Shown in pieces: positions 25,643 to 34,434 of a stretch of DNA of 64,000 bases. Source of the DNA: Microbulbifer sp. MKSA007. GTDB taxonomy: Bacteria > Pseudomonadota > Gammaproteobacteria > Pseudomonadales > Cellvibrionaceae. The notes beneath the pieces were generated by a model. It was not told where the DNA came from. It did no database searches and saw only the letters and a program-made list of their open reading frames with translations. The position numbers and the translations under genes were made by a program. Location of the stretch: positions 1-64,000 of the forward strand of contig CP128433.1 of assembly GCA_032615215.1 (NCBI GenBank), written 5' to 3'. Each line of letters opens with the position of its first letter. Position 1 is the stretch's first letter.

Positions 25643-26233
25643 TTGGCCAGAAGTTCATCCCGAAAGCAAAGCCCGCAAAACCTTTCACAGTTACGCATCA
25701 TTGGCGGACAGTGGCGCGGGCGAAAATTACAGTTTGCCCCAGTGGAGGGCTTGAGACCTACCGGCGACCGACTGCGGGAGGTTCTGTTTAACTGGCTGCA
25801 GTTCTACCTGCCCGACGCCCGCTGCCTGGACCTCTTTGCCGGTTCAGGAGCCCTGGGTCTGGAGGCGCTATCCCGAGGCGCCGGTTCGGTAGATTTTGTC
25901 GAGCTGAATACTCGCGCTGCGCGAACCCTGGCGGAACAGTTAAAACAGTTAAACGCCCGGGAAGCCAAAGTCCATAACTGTAGTGCAGAAGAGTTCCTCG
26001 GAAGTAATGGAAGTAAATACGACCTCGTATTTATCGATCCCCCTTTTGCTGACAATCTTTGGCAGGCAACTCTAGGCGCCCTGTCCGGCCATCTTTCGCA
26101 GGATGCATTAATCTATGTGGAAACACCGCGAGACACAGTGGTTGCATCCGTACCTGGCTGGGAACAGGAAAAAGAAAAACGTGCAGGACAGGTGTGTATG
26201 CGCTTGTTTCGCCGCGCCGGCCCATCGGTTTAG
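25643..26233 (+). CDS. rsmD: 16S rRNA (guanine(966)-N2)-methyltransferase
   Basis: A 196-residue SAM-dependent enzyme methylating G966 of 16S rRNA. Marks are LRIIGGQWRGRKLQF, GLRPTGDRLREVLFNWL, the SAM site CLDLFAGSGALGLEALSRGA, and the catalytic motif DLVFIDPPF. The start is TTG at 25643 behind a GAGAG site; the resulting N-terminus (ARSSSRKQSPQNLSQ) matches homologues. It is divergent from ftsY with 73 bases between, and followed by coaD, the conserved gammaproteobacterial order. Confidence 0.94.
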   Translation: MARSSSRKQSPQNLSQLRIIGGQWRGRKLQFAPVEGLRPTGDRLREVLFNWLQFYLPDARCLDLFAGSGALGLEALSRGAGSVDFVELNTRAARTLAEQLKQLNAREAKVHNCSAEEFLGSNGSKYDLVFIDPPFADNLWQATLGALSGHLSQDALIYVETPRDTVVASVPGWEQEKEKRAGQVCMRLFRRAGPSV

Positions 26234-26319
26234 GGAAGAATAAAAAGATTCGGTTTTGACCTTAGCCGTAAATTGTTTACCATTCGCATCCCATTCGGCC
26301 CGCATTTAAGCCCTGGCGT

Positions 26320-26795
26320 ATGAAAAAAGTCGTCTATCCCGGAACCTTCGATCCCATCACCAATGGTCACTTGGACTTGGTGGAGCGCGCATGCCGCTTG
26401 TTTGACCACGTTATCGTGGCTGTGGCTGCCAGCAACCGCAAAAACCCCTGTTCACCTTAGAGGAGCGGGTAGAACTTTCACAAAAAGTTCTCGGCCACCT
26501 GCCCAATGTCGAAGTCATTGGATTCGATATCCTGCTCGCCGACCTGGTGCGCCAGGTAGATGCTTATGGCGTACTGCGCGGTCTGCGCGCGGTGTCCGAC
26601 TTTGAATACGAGTTCCAATTGGCCAATATGAACCGCCAGTTAGCGCCCAATATGGAAAGCCTGTTCCTGACACCGGCAGAACATTTGTCCTACATTTCAT
26701 CCTCTTTAGTGCGTGAAATTGCCTCCCTGGGCGGCGATGTCACCAAGTTTGTTCCGGCTGCTGTACAAAGCGCGCTGGAAGAGAAATTTCGTTAA
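26320..26795 (+). CDS. coaD: Phosphopantetheine adenylyltransferase, frameshifted in this sequence
   Basis: Penultimate enzyme of coenzyme A synthesis. The start reads KKVVYPGTFDPITNGHLDLVERA with the nucleotidyltransferase TNGH motif, then stops early after NRKNP. The rest (TLEERVELSQKVLG, LRGLRAVSDFEYEFQLANMNR, TPAEHLSYISSSLVREIASLGGDVTKFVP) continues one frame over. A single added C in the C4 run at 26445-26448 joins them into 158 residues, the family length. coaD is normally essential, so a base-calling loss is much more likely than a dead gene. Confidence 0.93.
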
Positions 26796-26857
26796 GCCGG
26801 AATCTGGCTATTTCTGATACACTCGAGCGGATTTATCCACAATCTGCGGAGTGTTAC

Positions 26858-28582
26858 GTGCGCAACCTTCTCGCCGCCTTTGCACTGGTTCTGAGTCCCG
26901 CTTTCGCTTTTGCCGATGAACCACAACCGGAGTTTGATACCGGTCGCACAGCCGTTAAGTCCTCAACGGCCAACTTCTATATGGCAGTCACTGCCAACCC
27001 CCATGCCAGCCGGGCTGCCGAGCAGATTCTCGCCCTGGGCGGCAGCGCTGTGGATGCCGCCATTGCCGCTCAGATGGTATTGGGATTGGTAGAACCACAA
27101 TCCTCCGGGATTGGTGGCGGAGCATTTATGCTCAGCTATGACGCTGCGGCAAAGAAGCTCAAGTACTACGACGGGCGCGAGACAGCCCCCTCTCAGGTAG
27201 ACGAAAATTACTTTATCCGCGACAACAAGCCGCGTTCATTTTTTGAGTCTGTAATCGGCGGCTACTCGGTCGGCGTTCCCGGTGTTGTGCGAATGCTGGA
27301 AATGGCTCACGAGCGCGATGGCAAGTTACCCTGGGAGCAGTTATTTCAGCCGGCCATACACCTGGCCAAATCCGGCTTTCAGATCTCACCGCGCCTTCAC
27401 CAGCTGTTACTGCGCATGCCGAAGGTGGCTGCTCGACCGGCAATTGCCAGCTACTTCTTCAACAGTGATGGCAAACCTCTGCCCGTGGGTCACAACTTGA
27501 AGAACCCAGCTTACGCGGAAACCCTGGAGGCAATTGCCCAGGGCGGTGCGGATGCCTTTTATCACGGCGACATTGCCAAGGCTATCGTAAAAGCTGTGCG
27601 CTATGACAGTGCCAACCCAGGGCTCCTGAGTCTCGAAGATATGGTTAGCTACCGGGCCAAGGAGCGCCAGCCCCTGTGTTCGGAGTTTCTCGAATATCGT
27701 GTGTGTGGTGCCGATGCCCCATCGTCCGGAGGTACCACGGTAGGCGGTATTCTGGGCATGCTGCAACAGTTCCCACTGGAGCGCTTCGAGCCTGGCAGTG
27801 ATCTGCTCACCCACTTATTTATCGAAGCTTCGGAACTGGCATTTGCCGATCGCAACACCTACTCCGGTGATTCCGACTTTGTCCAAGTACCCAGTAAATC
27901 GCTGGTGTCCAGGGATTATTTGGCTCGCCGCGCGCAGTTAATCGACCCGGACTCCGCCACAGCTGCGACTCCGGGTACCCCAGCCGAACTCGGGGTGAAG
28001 CGGGTGATGGCCCAATCGCCAGAGCTGCCCAACACCAGTCATTTAGTGATTGTCGACCGCTACGGTAATGGCGTCAGTATGACGACCAGTATTGAAACCG
28101 GCTTCGGGTCGCGCCTGATGGTAAAGGGCTTCCTGCTCAACAACCAGCTCACCGATTTTTCCTTCACTCCAAAAAACAGTAGTGGGGAGCGGGTGGCCAA
28201 CCGCATTCAAGCGCGCAAGAGACCACGCTCTTCCATGTCCCCCACCATCGTTTTCAACAAAGATGGCAGCATGCGCCTTCTGGTGGGTTCCCCCGGCGGC
28301 TCACGAATTATTGACTACACCGCGCGCACCATTCTCTACCATCTGGGCTTGAATATGCCGATTGCCGAAGCGATTTCTGCGGGAAATATCGGCGCTATTG
28401 GTAAGAGAGTCGAATTGGAGCCCGGCTTTTTCAGCCCCGATACTATCGAGAAACTCGAAGCCCGTGGACACGAGGTTGTCGAAAGGGGCCTCAACAGTGG
28501 TATCCATGCCATCGCTTTGCAAAATAACAAGCTGTACGGTGGAGCCGACCCCCGCCGCGAGGGCAGCGCAGTGGGCCGCTAA
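26858..28582 (+). CDS. ggt: Gamma-glutamyltransferase
   Basis: A 574-residue periplasmic N-terminal nucleophile hydrolase that cleaves glutathione and transfers the gamma-glutamyl group. The signal peptide ends near AFAFADE. Marks are VTANPHASRAAEQIL, GLVEPQSSGIGGGAFML, the autocleavage site with Thr393 (PNTSHLVIVD), LLNNQLTDFS, and SMSPTIVFNKDG with the GSPGGSRI glycines. The Thr starts the small subunit after self-cleavage. The start is GTG at 26858 behind CGGAG. No functional tie to the coaD neighbour is evident. Confidence 0.95.
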   Translation: MRNLLAAFALVLSPAFAFADEPQPEFDTGRTAVKSSTANFYMAVTANPHASRAAEQILALGGSAVDAAIAAQMVLGLVEPQSSGIGGGAFMLSYDAAAKKLKYYDGRETAPSQVDENYFIRDNKPRSFFESVIGGYSVGVPGVVRMLEMAHERDGKLPWEQLFQPAIHLAKSGFQISPRLHQLLLRMPKVAARPAIASYFFNSDGKPLPVGHNLKNPAYAETLEAIAQGGADAFYHGDIAKAIVKAVRYDSANPGLLSLEDMVSYRAKERQPLCSEFLEYRVCGADAPSSGGTTVGGILGMLQQFPLERFEPGSDLLTHLFIEASELAFADRNTYSGDSDFVQVPSKSLVSRDYLARRAQLIDPDSATAATPGTPAELGVKRVMAQSPELPNTSHLVIVDRYGNGVSMTTSIETGFGSRLMVKGFLLNNQLTDFSFTPKNSSGERVANRIQARKRPRSSMSPTIVFNKDGSMRLLVGSPGGSRIIDYTARTILYHLGLNMPIAEAISAGNIGAIGKRVELEPGFFSPDTIEKLEARGHEVVERGLNSGIHAIALQNNKLYGGADPRREGSAVGR

Positions 28583-28721
28583 ATGGCCCACCCTCGTGGT
28601 GATTAGCCTGCCCACTCACGCTCCCAAGCAAAAACCATTGATCCCCCGCCAACCCTGCCATTAACCGAGTCCACCTTAGTCCATACTTCTTTTTGCTTAA
28701 TCGAGTAAGAGAGCTTGGCAA

Positions 28722-30359
28722 GTGAAAAAACCAAAAACCGAGTTGGGGGGACTCAGACTCCTACACAACCCGATAACCAACAAAGGCACAGCCTTTACTG
28801 CAGCAGAACGACAAAAATTTGGTCTCACAGGCTTAATTCCAGATGCGGTTGAAACCATAGAAACCCAAGTAGAACGGGTAATGATGCAGTTGAGTCACAA
28901 GCATTCAGACATTGATCGCTTTGTTTACCTCACTGGGCTATTGGACACCAATGAAACGCTTTTCTACCGCGTGGTTATGTCCGACCCAGAGCGCTTTTTA
29001 CCTATTATTTATGACCCTACCATCGGTGAAGCTTGCGTTAAATTTAGCCATATCATACGCCGGGTTAGGGGCGTTTACCTTTGCACTAACCACCGGGGCA
29101 AAGTCGCCGAATACCTGCACCATTGGCCGGATCAGGAAATCCGTTTTATCTGCGTAACTAACGGTGGACGAATTCTAGGACTGGGCGATATCGGAGCCAA
29201 TGGCATGGCCATTCCCATTGGAAAATTACAGCTATATACCGTGGCGGCAGCTATACCACCAGAACATTTACTGCCGCTCTTTTTAGATGCGGGGACGAAT
29301 AACGAGGCTATTCTCAGTGACCCCTTATATATCGGCTTACGAGAAAAACGTCCCACCAGTGAAGTCCTATATCCCTTTGTCGATGAGTTTGTTGCTGCTG
29401 TTCAGGAGCAATATCCCAACTGTTGTTTGCACTTCGAGGACTGGACTGGCAGTGATGCTGTACACCTGCTGAAACGCTACCGGGACAAAGCTTGCTGTTA
29501 TAACGATGATATTCAGGGAACCGCCGGAATAGTTCTCGCAGGCATGCTCAATGCACTGAAAATCAAAGGTAGTACGCTAAAAAATGAGCGAATATTTTTT
29601 GCCGGAGCAGGGTCGGCAGGCATAGGTATAGCTGACTTACTCGTCAGTAAAATGATCGAGGATGGGCTAAATGAAAAAGATGCCCGAGCTAGAATTATTA
29701 TGTTTGACCAAAATGGCCTATTGGTTAAAGGTCGGACAGATTTATATGATTTTCAGCAACCCTATGCGCATGATTTACCCCCTACCAATGACCTGTTTAC
29801 CGCTGTAAATACACATAAGCCAACTACTCTTATCGGCGTCAGTACTGTTGGGCAGCTATTTACGCGGCAAGTAGTAGAGACTATGGCAAAACTTAATCAA
29901 AAACCAATAATTTTTGCCTTATCCAATCCAACCGAGCACGCTGAATGTACAGCGGAGCAAGCTTATCAGTGGTCTCAAGGCACAGCTATTTACGCTGCTG
30001 GAGTTCAGTTTCCAAATTACAACTTTAATGGGAAAAATTATTTACCTGGACAGGCAAATAATTTCTACATCTTCCCTGCAGTTGCTCTTGCAATCTATGC
30101 GACCAAAGCAAAAAGAATCCCAGATGAGCTATTTATAGAGGCGGCTATTGGTGTTGCAGAACAGGTCGCAAACGAACTTCTTGATCAAGGCTGCTTATTT
30201 CCACCACAAGCGGACATACTTAAAGTGTCATTGCACACTGCTGTCAGGGTAAGTGAAAAAATATTCAAGCTTGGTCTGGCCGAAATACAAGAGCCCAAGA
30301 ATCTATATAAATTCATTGAAGAGTTAAGCTATAAAGCAGAATATAGGACATTCACATAA
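28722..30359 (+). CDS. maeA: NAD-dependent malic enzyme (MaeA/SfcA type)
   Basis: A 545-residue malic enzyme of the large eukaryote-like group. It starts LLHNPITNKGTAFTAAERQKFGLTGLIP and carries MSDPERFLPIIYDPTIGEAC, the motif RGVYLCTNHRGKV, the metal-site region EDWTGSDAVHLLKRYRDKACCYNDDIQGTAG, and the nucleotide site FAGAGSAGIGIADLL. NAD preference is inferred from the family. The start is GTG at 28722. The second half is clearly more AT-rich than the surrounding genes, like the amidohydrolase after it, which suggests that this stretch was acquired or evolves under different bias. It complements the MaeB-type enzyme at 6372. Confidence 0.93.
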   Translation: MKKPKTELGGLRLLHNPITNKGTAFTAAERQKFGLTGLIPDAVETIETQVERVMMQLSHKHSDIDRFVYLTGLLDTNETLFYRVVMSDPERFLPIIYDPTIGEACVKFSHIIRRVRGVYLCTNHRGKVAEYLHHWPDQEIRFICVTNGGRILGLGDIGANGMAIPIGKLQLYTVAAAIPPEHLLPLFLDAGTNNEAILSDPLYIGLREKRPTSEVLYPFVDEFVAAVQEQYPNCCLHFEDWTGSDAVHLLKRYRDKACCYNDDIQGTAGIVLAGMLNALKIKGSTLKNERIFFAGAGSAGIGIADLLVSKMIEDGLNEKDARARIIMFDQNGLLVKGRTDLYDFQQPYAHDLPPTNDLFTAVNTHKPTTLIGVSTVGQLFTRQVVETMAKLNQKPIIFALSNPTEHAECTAEQAYQWSQGTAIYAAGVQFPNYNFNGKNYLPGQANNFYIFPAVALAIYATKAKRIPDELFIEAAIGVAEQVANELLDQGCLFPPQADILKVSLHTAVRVSEKIFKLGLAEIQEPKNLYKFIEELSYKAEYRTFT

Positions 30360-30408
30360 GCTTCATATTTTACTCTAAAGTGCAACCACCAATTTATTAA
30401 TGGATTTT

Positions 30409-32009
30409 TTAGTATACCTGCCTACCTTTATAGTAGGTATTTAACACTCTAACTTTATCAATTTCAGCTGATTTTATTTTCAATAAATTTCCATCCAGAA
30501 CGATAAAATCAGCCCACTTTCCCACCTCTAAGCTTCCTACTTCATTCTCCAGATGAATAGCATAAGCCCCCCTAATTGTGAGCAACCTTATCATAAGGTC
30601 AACTGGAACCTTATGCTTAGCTCCTGTGTGTATAATGGAAATCGGATCTCGTATCACATTTAGGCTATTCATCTGCCCTTCTAGCTTCCCATCACCTGCA
30701 AAAAATAAAATTTTACCCCCCATATAAGAACCTGTGCCTTCTGTTAATTTATCGACATTAAAGGTTGGCAACTTACCCTCATAAACAATTGCTGCCGCAT
30801 TATTTTTCTCCAACAAATCAACCAGTAAGAATTCTGGAATATTTGATACGATATTACGGACCCCCTGAAACTCCGCATTAATTAACTTTTCAACTTGGCC
30901 CCTTAATATGCCACTTTCATAACTCCCTTCAGGAAGGCTAAAATGCACCTGAAACTTATATAAATTTGCCTGATGAAAAAGATCGACAAGCCATGCAGAA
31001 GTATCTTTTACACTTTCTCCCAGCTCGTCTTGAATTAGATAATTATAATTTGAAATAGAGTCTGGAATTACGAAACTAATAGCAATCACTTTAAAATCAT
31101 CTGAAGAAATTTTATCCGCATAATTCCTAAGGGATATAAATCGATCAGAAGGCATGTTCATAGGAACCGTTAAAAACGCTCTAATACGAACATCACGATT
31201 TTCCAAAGAATTTGATTTTTTAAATTTTTCAGCTTTATTTTCACTTTCAAAAAAAGGAATATGAAATGAATGTAAAGTCGTGACCCCCATGGAAAGGGCT
31301 ACATCCTTTAGCTCACTGAGATTATGAAACTCTTTGCTCACCTTGTCTTCAGGAATTAGACTACTAAAAACACTTACTGCTCCCCTACCTTGAAATAGGC
31401 CAATAGGAATTCCATCATCACTTCTTTTAATAAAATTCTCAGTCGAACTATTGGTGCTCATATCTATTCCAGCCGCCGCTATAGCTTCAGAATTAGTCCA
31501 CACATATGAGTGATCCGCTGAGAACATAATAATTGGTACTAGATCATTAATCTGATCAAGCATTGCTTTATGGGGCTCGTCGTCACCAAATACTTCCATT
31601 TTCCAGCCACGGCCGACGACAATTTGGGCCTCAGGATTATTGAGAATGTAATCTTGAATCTTATTTTGATAGGCTTCAACTGATTGAAACAGAGACAAAT
31701 CCAGACCGCTATAATCGGTATTGTTTGAAATTGACTGGATGAAACCGGGAAGTACTAACCTTCCTTTCAAATCATTAACCTGAGTGTGAACTCCGACATA
31801 CCTATTCACTCCATTTTCATTCCCCAAATAGACTATGCGCCCATCGCGAATTGCCATTGCCGAGGCAATACTACGGGCCGGGTCGACGGTATAGATATAC
31901 GCATTCCTTAAAACGTGCTGGGCGGGTTCAACACTGGCGGCCGGCAAGGGGATTCAGCTCGTTCACAAGCAATTAACAATAGTGAAATGAGCAGGCAGGC
32001 CAGACGCAT
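30409..32009 (-). CDS. Amidohydrolase-family lipoprotein, frameshifted; metal ligands appear lost
   Basis: An amidohydrolase-3-like protein (YtcJ type): AYIYTVDPARSIASAMAIRDGRIVYLG, LKGRLVLPGFIQS, LENEVGSLEVGKWADFIVLDGN. The His-x-His after PGF(I/L)DSH is replaced (PGFIQSISNN), the later IEH motif reads VSN, and the SD motif is not recognisable, so metal-dependent catalysis looks doubtful. The long frame ends at 31947, but one added base in the G4 run at 31948-31951 joins it to an ATG at 32009 with AGGAG 5 bases before it. That gives a lipoprotein signal with lipobox LIAC and 533 residues in total. AT-rich compared with its neighbours. Confidence 0.72.
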
Positions 32010-32093
32010 AGGGACTCCTCACAGTTTTCCGTAATTCCCCGGGACTCGGGTCTTATCAGGAAAAGTGTAGAAAGCTCGGACACATTTGTGTGC

Positions 32094-32642
32094 CTAACCT
32101 CGAGACCACAACCAGTGATACCCAAATGACCCACTGGTGCAGGGACCCAGACCGCACTCGAGGAGAACCGCGACTAAATTGGCCAACACGACAGTGAAGA
32201 AAGAGATGGCAATGCACTTTTCAATCAAAGTTAACTCTCTAGTGGCAAAACTTCGTCGCTTAAAGCCAAACATTAATGCAACGCCACAGTAGATCAGTAA
32301 GACAAAGAAAATCAGTGCAGACCAAGTGTATAAATGCAAGCCCAAGACTGGGCTGCCAAACCCTGGATCGCCAGGGGTGATATGCAGCAATACCTGCCTT
32401 ACAGCAGCAGCCAGACCGGCTAGACACGAAAGAATAACAACGCCGTAATGCCCTGCACGAATACTAAAGCGCAGGTTCAACATCAATCCCATGCCAATCA
32501 TGGCAAAGGCAACACGTTGTAAGAGACAGAGAGGGCAGGGGTGTTGGTGGGATGCCAACTCCATGATCAAGGCAATCCATAGGATTATGCTTACCGCTAA
32601 CAGCGCCAAGCTATCCAGCCTTCTGACCATAAACACCATCAT
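32094..32642 (-). CDS. DsbB-like disulfide bond formation protein
   Basis: About 182 residues with four or five membrane segments. The CPLC redox motif lies in SHQHPCPLCLLQRVAF, and a second cysteine pair occurs in LLECGLGPCTSG near the C-terminus rather than in the usual periplasmic loop. It belongs to the DsbB superfamily but is a distant branch from the canonical copy at 10490. I choose one of the tandem ATGs at 32642/32639 because the first membrane segment begins there. The gene starts 11 bases after the stop of a small membrane protein that probably forms an operon with it. Confidence 0.78.
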   Translation of the reverse strand: MMVFMVRRLDSLALLAVSIILWIALIMELASHQHPCPLCLLQRVAFAMIGMGLMLNLRFSIRAGHYGVVILSCLAGLAAAVRQVLLHITPGDPGFGSPVLGLHLYTWSALIFFVLLIYCGVALMFGFKRRSFATRELTLIEKCIAISFFTVVLANLVAVLLECGLGPCTSGSFGYHWLWSRG

Positions 32643-32653
32643 GGGCACGGCCC

Positions 32654-32812
32654 CTAGAAAGACAGCGACAGTGCTCGCGTCATATGATATCCACACCACG
32701 TAATGAAGATCAGCAAGGTCAACAACCACCAGCCCATTGCAGAGCGGCGACGACCATTCCAAACGGCCCAAATCGACAGGGTGACCGTAAGAAAAGGCAA
32801 TATCATGACCAC
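32654..32812 (-). CDS. Small two-helix membrane protein (DUF5993-like)
   Basis: A 52-residue hydrophobic protein (ILPFLTVTLSIWAVWNGRRR, then AMGWWLLTLLIFITW, ending RALSLSF) with two helices joined by an Arg-rich turn. Size, layout and the LSF ending recall DUF5993 proteins, which are often encoded next to DsbB-like genes. I choose GTG at 32812, 7 bases after AAGGAG; an in-frame ATG lies two codons later. It stops 11 bases before the DsbB-like start. Function is unknown; a role with the DsbB-like partner is inferred from position. Confidence 0.68.
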   Translation of the reverse strand: MVMILPFLTVTLSIWAVWNGRRRSAMGWWLLTLLIFITWCGYHMTRALSLSF

Positions 32813-32877
32813 TAAGCAGCTCCTTATCGACAATACGATGATATTAGTATTGTCTAAAGCTGCCAGAAGGATGCGAT

Positions 32878-33693
32878 TTAACGTTGGCAGCTAGAGCAGA
32901 AAAAGGTATTTCTCTGGCCCAAAACCATATCTTTGACTGCTCGGCCGCAAGAGGGACAGGACTCACCCGCACGGCCATAAACATTTAGCTGTTGGGCGAA
33001 ATAGCCAGGTTTTCCATCACCGCCAATAAAGTCCCGCAAGGTAGTCCCACCTTGGGCGATTGCCTGACTGAGAACCTGCTTTATGGACTCAGCCAAGCGC
33101 TGGTGTCGGGCTTTGGAAATAGAACCGGCCTGTCGATCTGGGCGAATGCCCGCCAGAAAAAGAGATTCACTGGCGTAAATATTACCCACCCCCACAACGA
33201 TACGGCCATCCATGATGAAGGTTTTGACCGATTGCTTACGTTTGCGCGAGGTTTCAAACAGATACTCACCACTAAATTCTTCCGAGAGAGGCTCTGGGCC
33301 CAGATGGCTGAGTAAGTCGTGGGCCAGTGGGTCCGCCACTGTCCACAGTAGGGCACCAAAGCGGCGCGGGTCGCGGTAACGCAGTGTGAGACCACTATCC
33401 AGGCGCCAGTCGATATGATCATGCTTTTCCGGTGCCTGTGCAGCCTCGACCATACGCAGGCTGCCAGACATTCCCAGGTGCCAAATAGCGCAGCCCTTGT
33501 CAGTATGTACCAGTAGGTATTTAGCCCGACGCTCCAGTTTCAGTATCCGGGCATTGCGGACACGGCGCTCAAAGTCTGCTTCCACGGGCCAGCGCAACTG
33601 ATGCTGGCGCACTTTTGCGGAGCGAATTTTATGCCCCTCCAGGTGAGGTTGCAGGCCTCTGAGAGTGGTTTCTACTTCTGGGAGCTCTGGCAT
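32878..33693 (-). CDS. mutM: Formamidopyrimidine-DNA glycosylase
   Basis: A 271-residue bifunctional glycosylase/AP lyase that removes 8-oxoguanine and ring-opened purines. The catalytic N-terminus PELPEVETTLRGL (Pro1 after Met removal, Glu2) is intact. The conserved Lys lies in RRAKYLLVH, the DNA-binding helix-two-turn-helix in DGRIVVGVGNIYASESLFLAGI, and the C-terminal zinc finger has four cysteines in CPSCG and FCSSCQR. Length is normal. It follows rpmB-rpmG on the same strand after a terminator, matching Pseudomonas order. Confidence 0.97.
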   Translation of the reverse strand: MPELPEVETTLRGLQPHLEGHKIRSAKVRQHQLRWPVEADFERRVRNARILKLERRAKYLLVHTDKGCAIWHLGMSGSLRMVEAAQAPEKHDHIDWRLDSGLTLRYRDPRRFGALLWTVADPLAHDLLSHLGPEPLSEEFSGEYLFETSRKRKQSVKTFIMDGRIVVGVGNIYASESLFLAGIRPDRQAGSISKARHQRLAESIKQVLSQAIAQGGTTLRDFIGGDGKPGYFAQQLNVYGRAGESCPSCGRAVKDMVLGQRNTFFCSSCQR

Positions 33694-33742
33694 CGTCTGG
33701 AGTTACCCTGTGTAAACTGGCTGCTCAATTTCCAATACGCAC

Positions 33743-33769
33743 AAAAAAGCCCGGTTAAAACCGGGCTTT
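33743..33769 (-). terminator. Terminator of the rpmB-rpmG operon
   Basis: Stem AAAGCCCGG / CCGGGCTTT with a 6-base loop; on the minus strand it runs into six T. It lies between the rpmG stop and the mutM start. Confidence 0.85.
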
Positions 33770-33790
33770 CTGTACAGTAGCGGTAGGCAA

Positions 33791-33946
33791 TTACTTAATT
33801 TTGCCTTCCTTGTACATTACATGCTTGCGTACAACGGGATCGTACTTTTTGATCTCCATTTTCTCAGGCATGTTGCGCTTGTTTTTGGTAGTGGTGTAGA
33901 AGTGGCCAGTACCGGCGCTGGAATTCAGACGAATCTTCTCACGCAT
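33791..33946 (-). CDS. rpmG: 50S ribosomal protein L33
   Basis: A 51-residue L33 protein beginning REKIRLNSSAGTGHFYTTTKN and ending MYKEGKIK. It contains the conserved KRNMPEKMEIKKYDPVVRKH segment. There are no zinc-binding cysteines, so this is the Cys-free form. Coordinates were found by translating the minus strand, because the gene is short. It lies 36 bases downstream of rpmB in the standard rpmB-rpmG operon. Confidence 0.97.
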   Translation of the reverse strand: MREKIRLNSSAGTGHFYTTTKNKRNMPEKMEIKKYDPVVRKHVMYKEGKIK

Positions 33947-33982
33947 TGCTCTATCTCCAATCTATTAGCTGGGCTACAGCCG

Positions 33983-34219
33983 TTACACTTTTTCGCCGCG
34001 GGCGCGCAGCTCAGTCAGGACAGCGTCGATACCTTTCTTATCGATAACGCGCATGCCTTTCGCGGAAACACGCAGCTTCACAAAACGCTTCTCGGATTCA
34101 ACCCAGAAACGGTGGCTGTGCAGGTTCGGCACGAAGCGACGCTTGGTGCGGTTCTTAGCGTGGGATACATTGTTTCCGGTGACCGGACGCTTACCGGTTA
34201 CCTGACATACCTTGGACAT
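33983..34219 (-). CDS. rpmB: 50S ribosomal protein L28
   Basis: A 78-residue L28 protein: SKVCQVTGKRPVTGNNVSHAKNRTKRRFVPNLH, then RFWVESEKRFVKLRVSAKGMRVIDKKGI. It is the normal gammaproteobacterial length and lacks the second Cys pair of zinc-type L28. First gene of the rpmB-rpmG operon; a good promoter lies about 150 bases upstream. Confidence 0.98.
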   Translation of the reverse strand: MSKVCQVTGKRPVTGNNVSHAKNRTKRRFVPNLHSHRFWVESEKRFVKLRVSAKGMRVIDKKGIDAVLTELRARGEKV

Positions 34220-34369
34220 CTGTTGGCCTCTTCAAAACGCTTGTGCCCGCATGGCGCCAATCCTGAAGAGGAAAAGGTAGTGCGGGAACATAAAAATCGG
34301 GATTCTAATCCGGTTCCTGGATGGCGGCGGAACCTGTGCAGAATCTGGCCCGGCCGCAAAGAGCGGCGT

Positions 34370-34398
34370 TTTATACCAAAAGAGCCCGTAGGGAGCAA
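34370..34398 (-). promoter_or_regulatory. Candidate sigma70 promoter of rpmB-rpmG
   Basis: On the minus strand, TTGCTC (34398-34393) and TATAAA (34375-34370) are separated by 17 bases, about 150 bases before the rpmB ATG. Confidence 0.5.
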
Positions 34399-34434
34399 GT
34401 TTTGTACAACATTTCAACGCCGGGAACGACACCT

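Noticed and set aside
26320..26795. coaD as a true pseudogene
   Set aside because: The gene is essential and both halves are fully conserved; one missing C explains the break.
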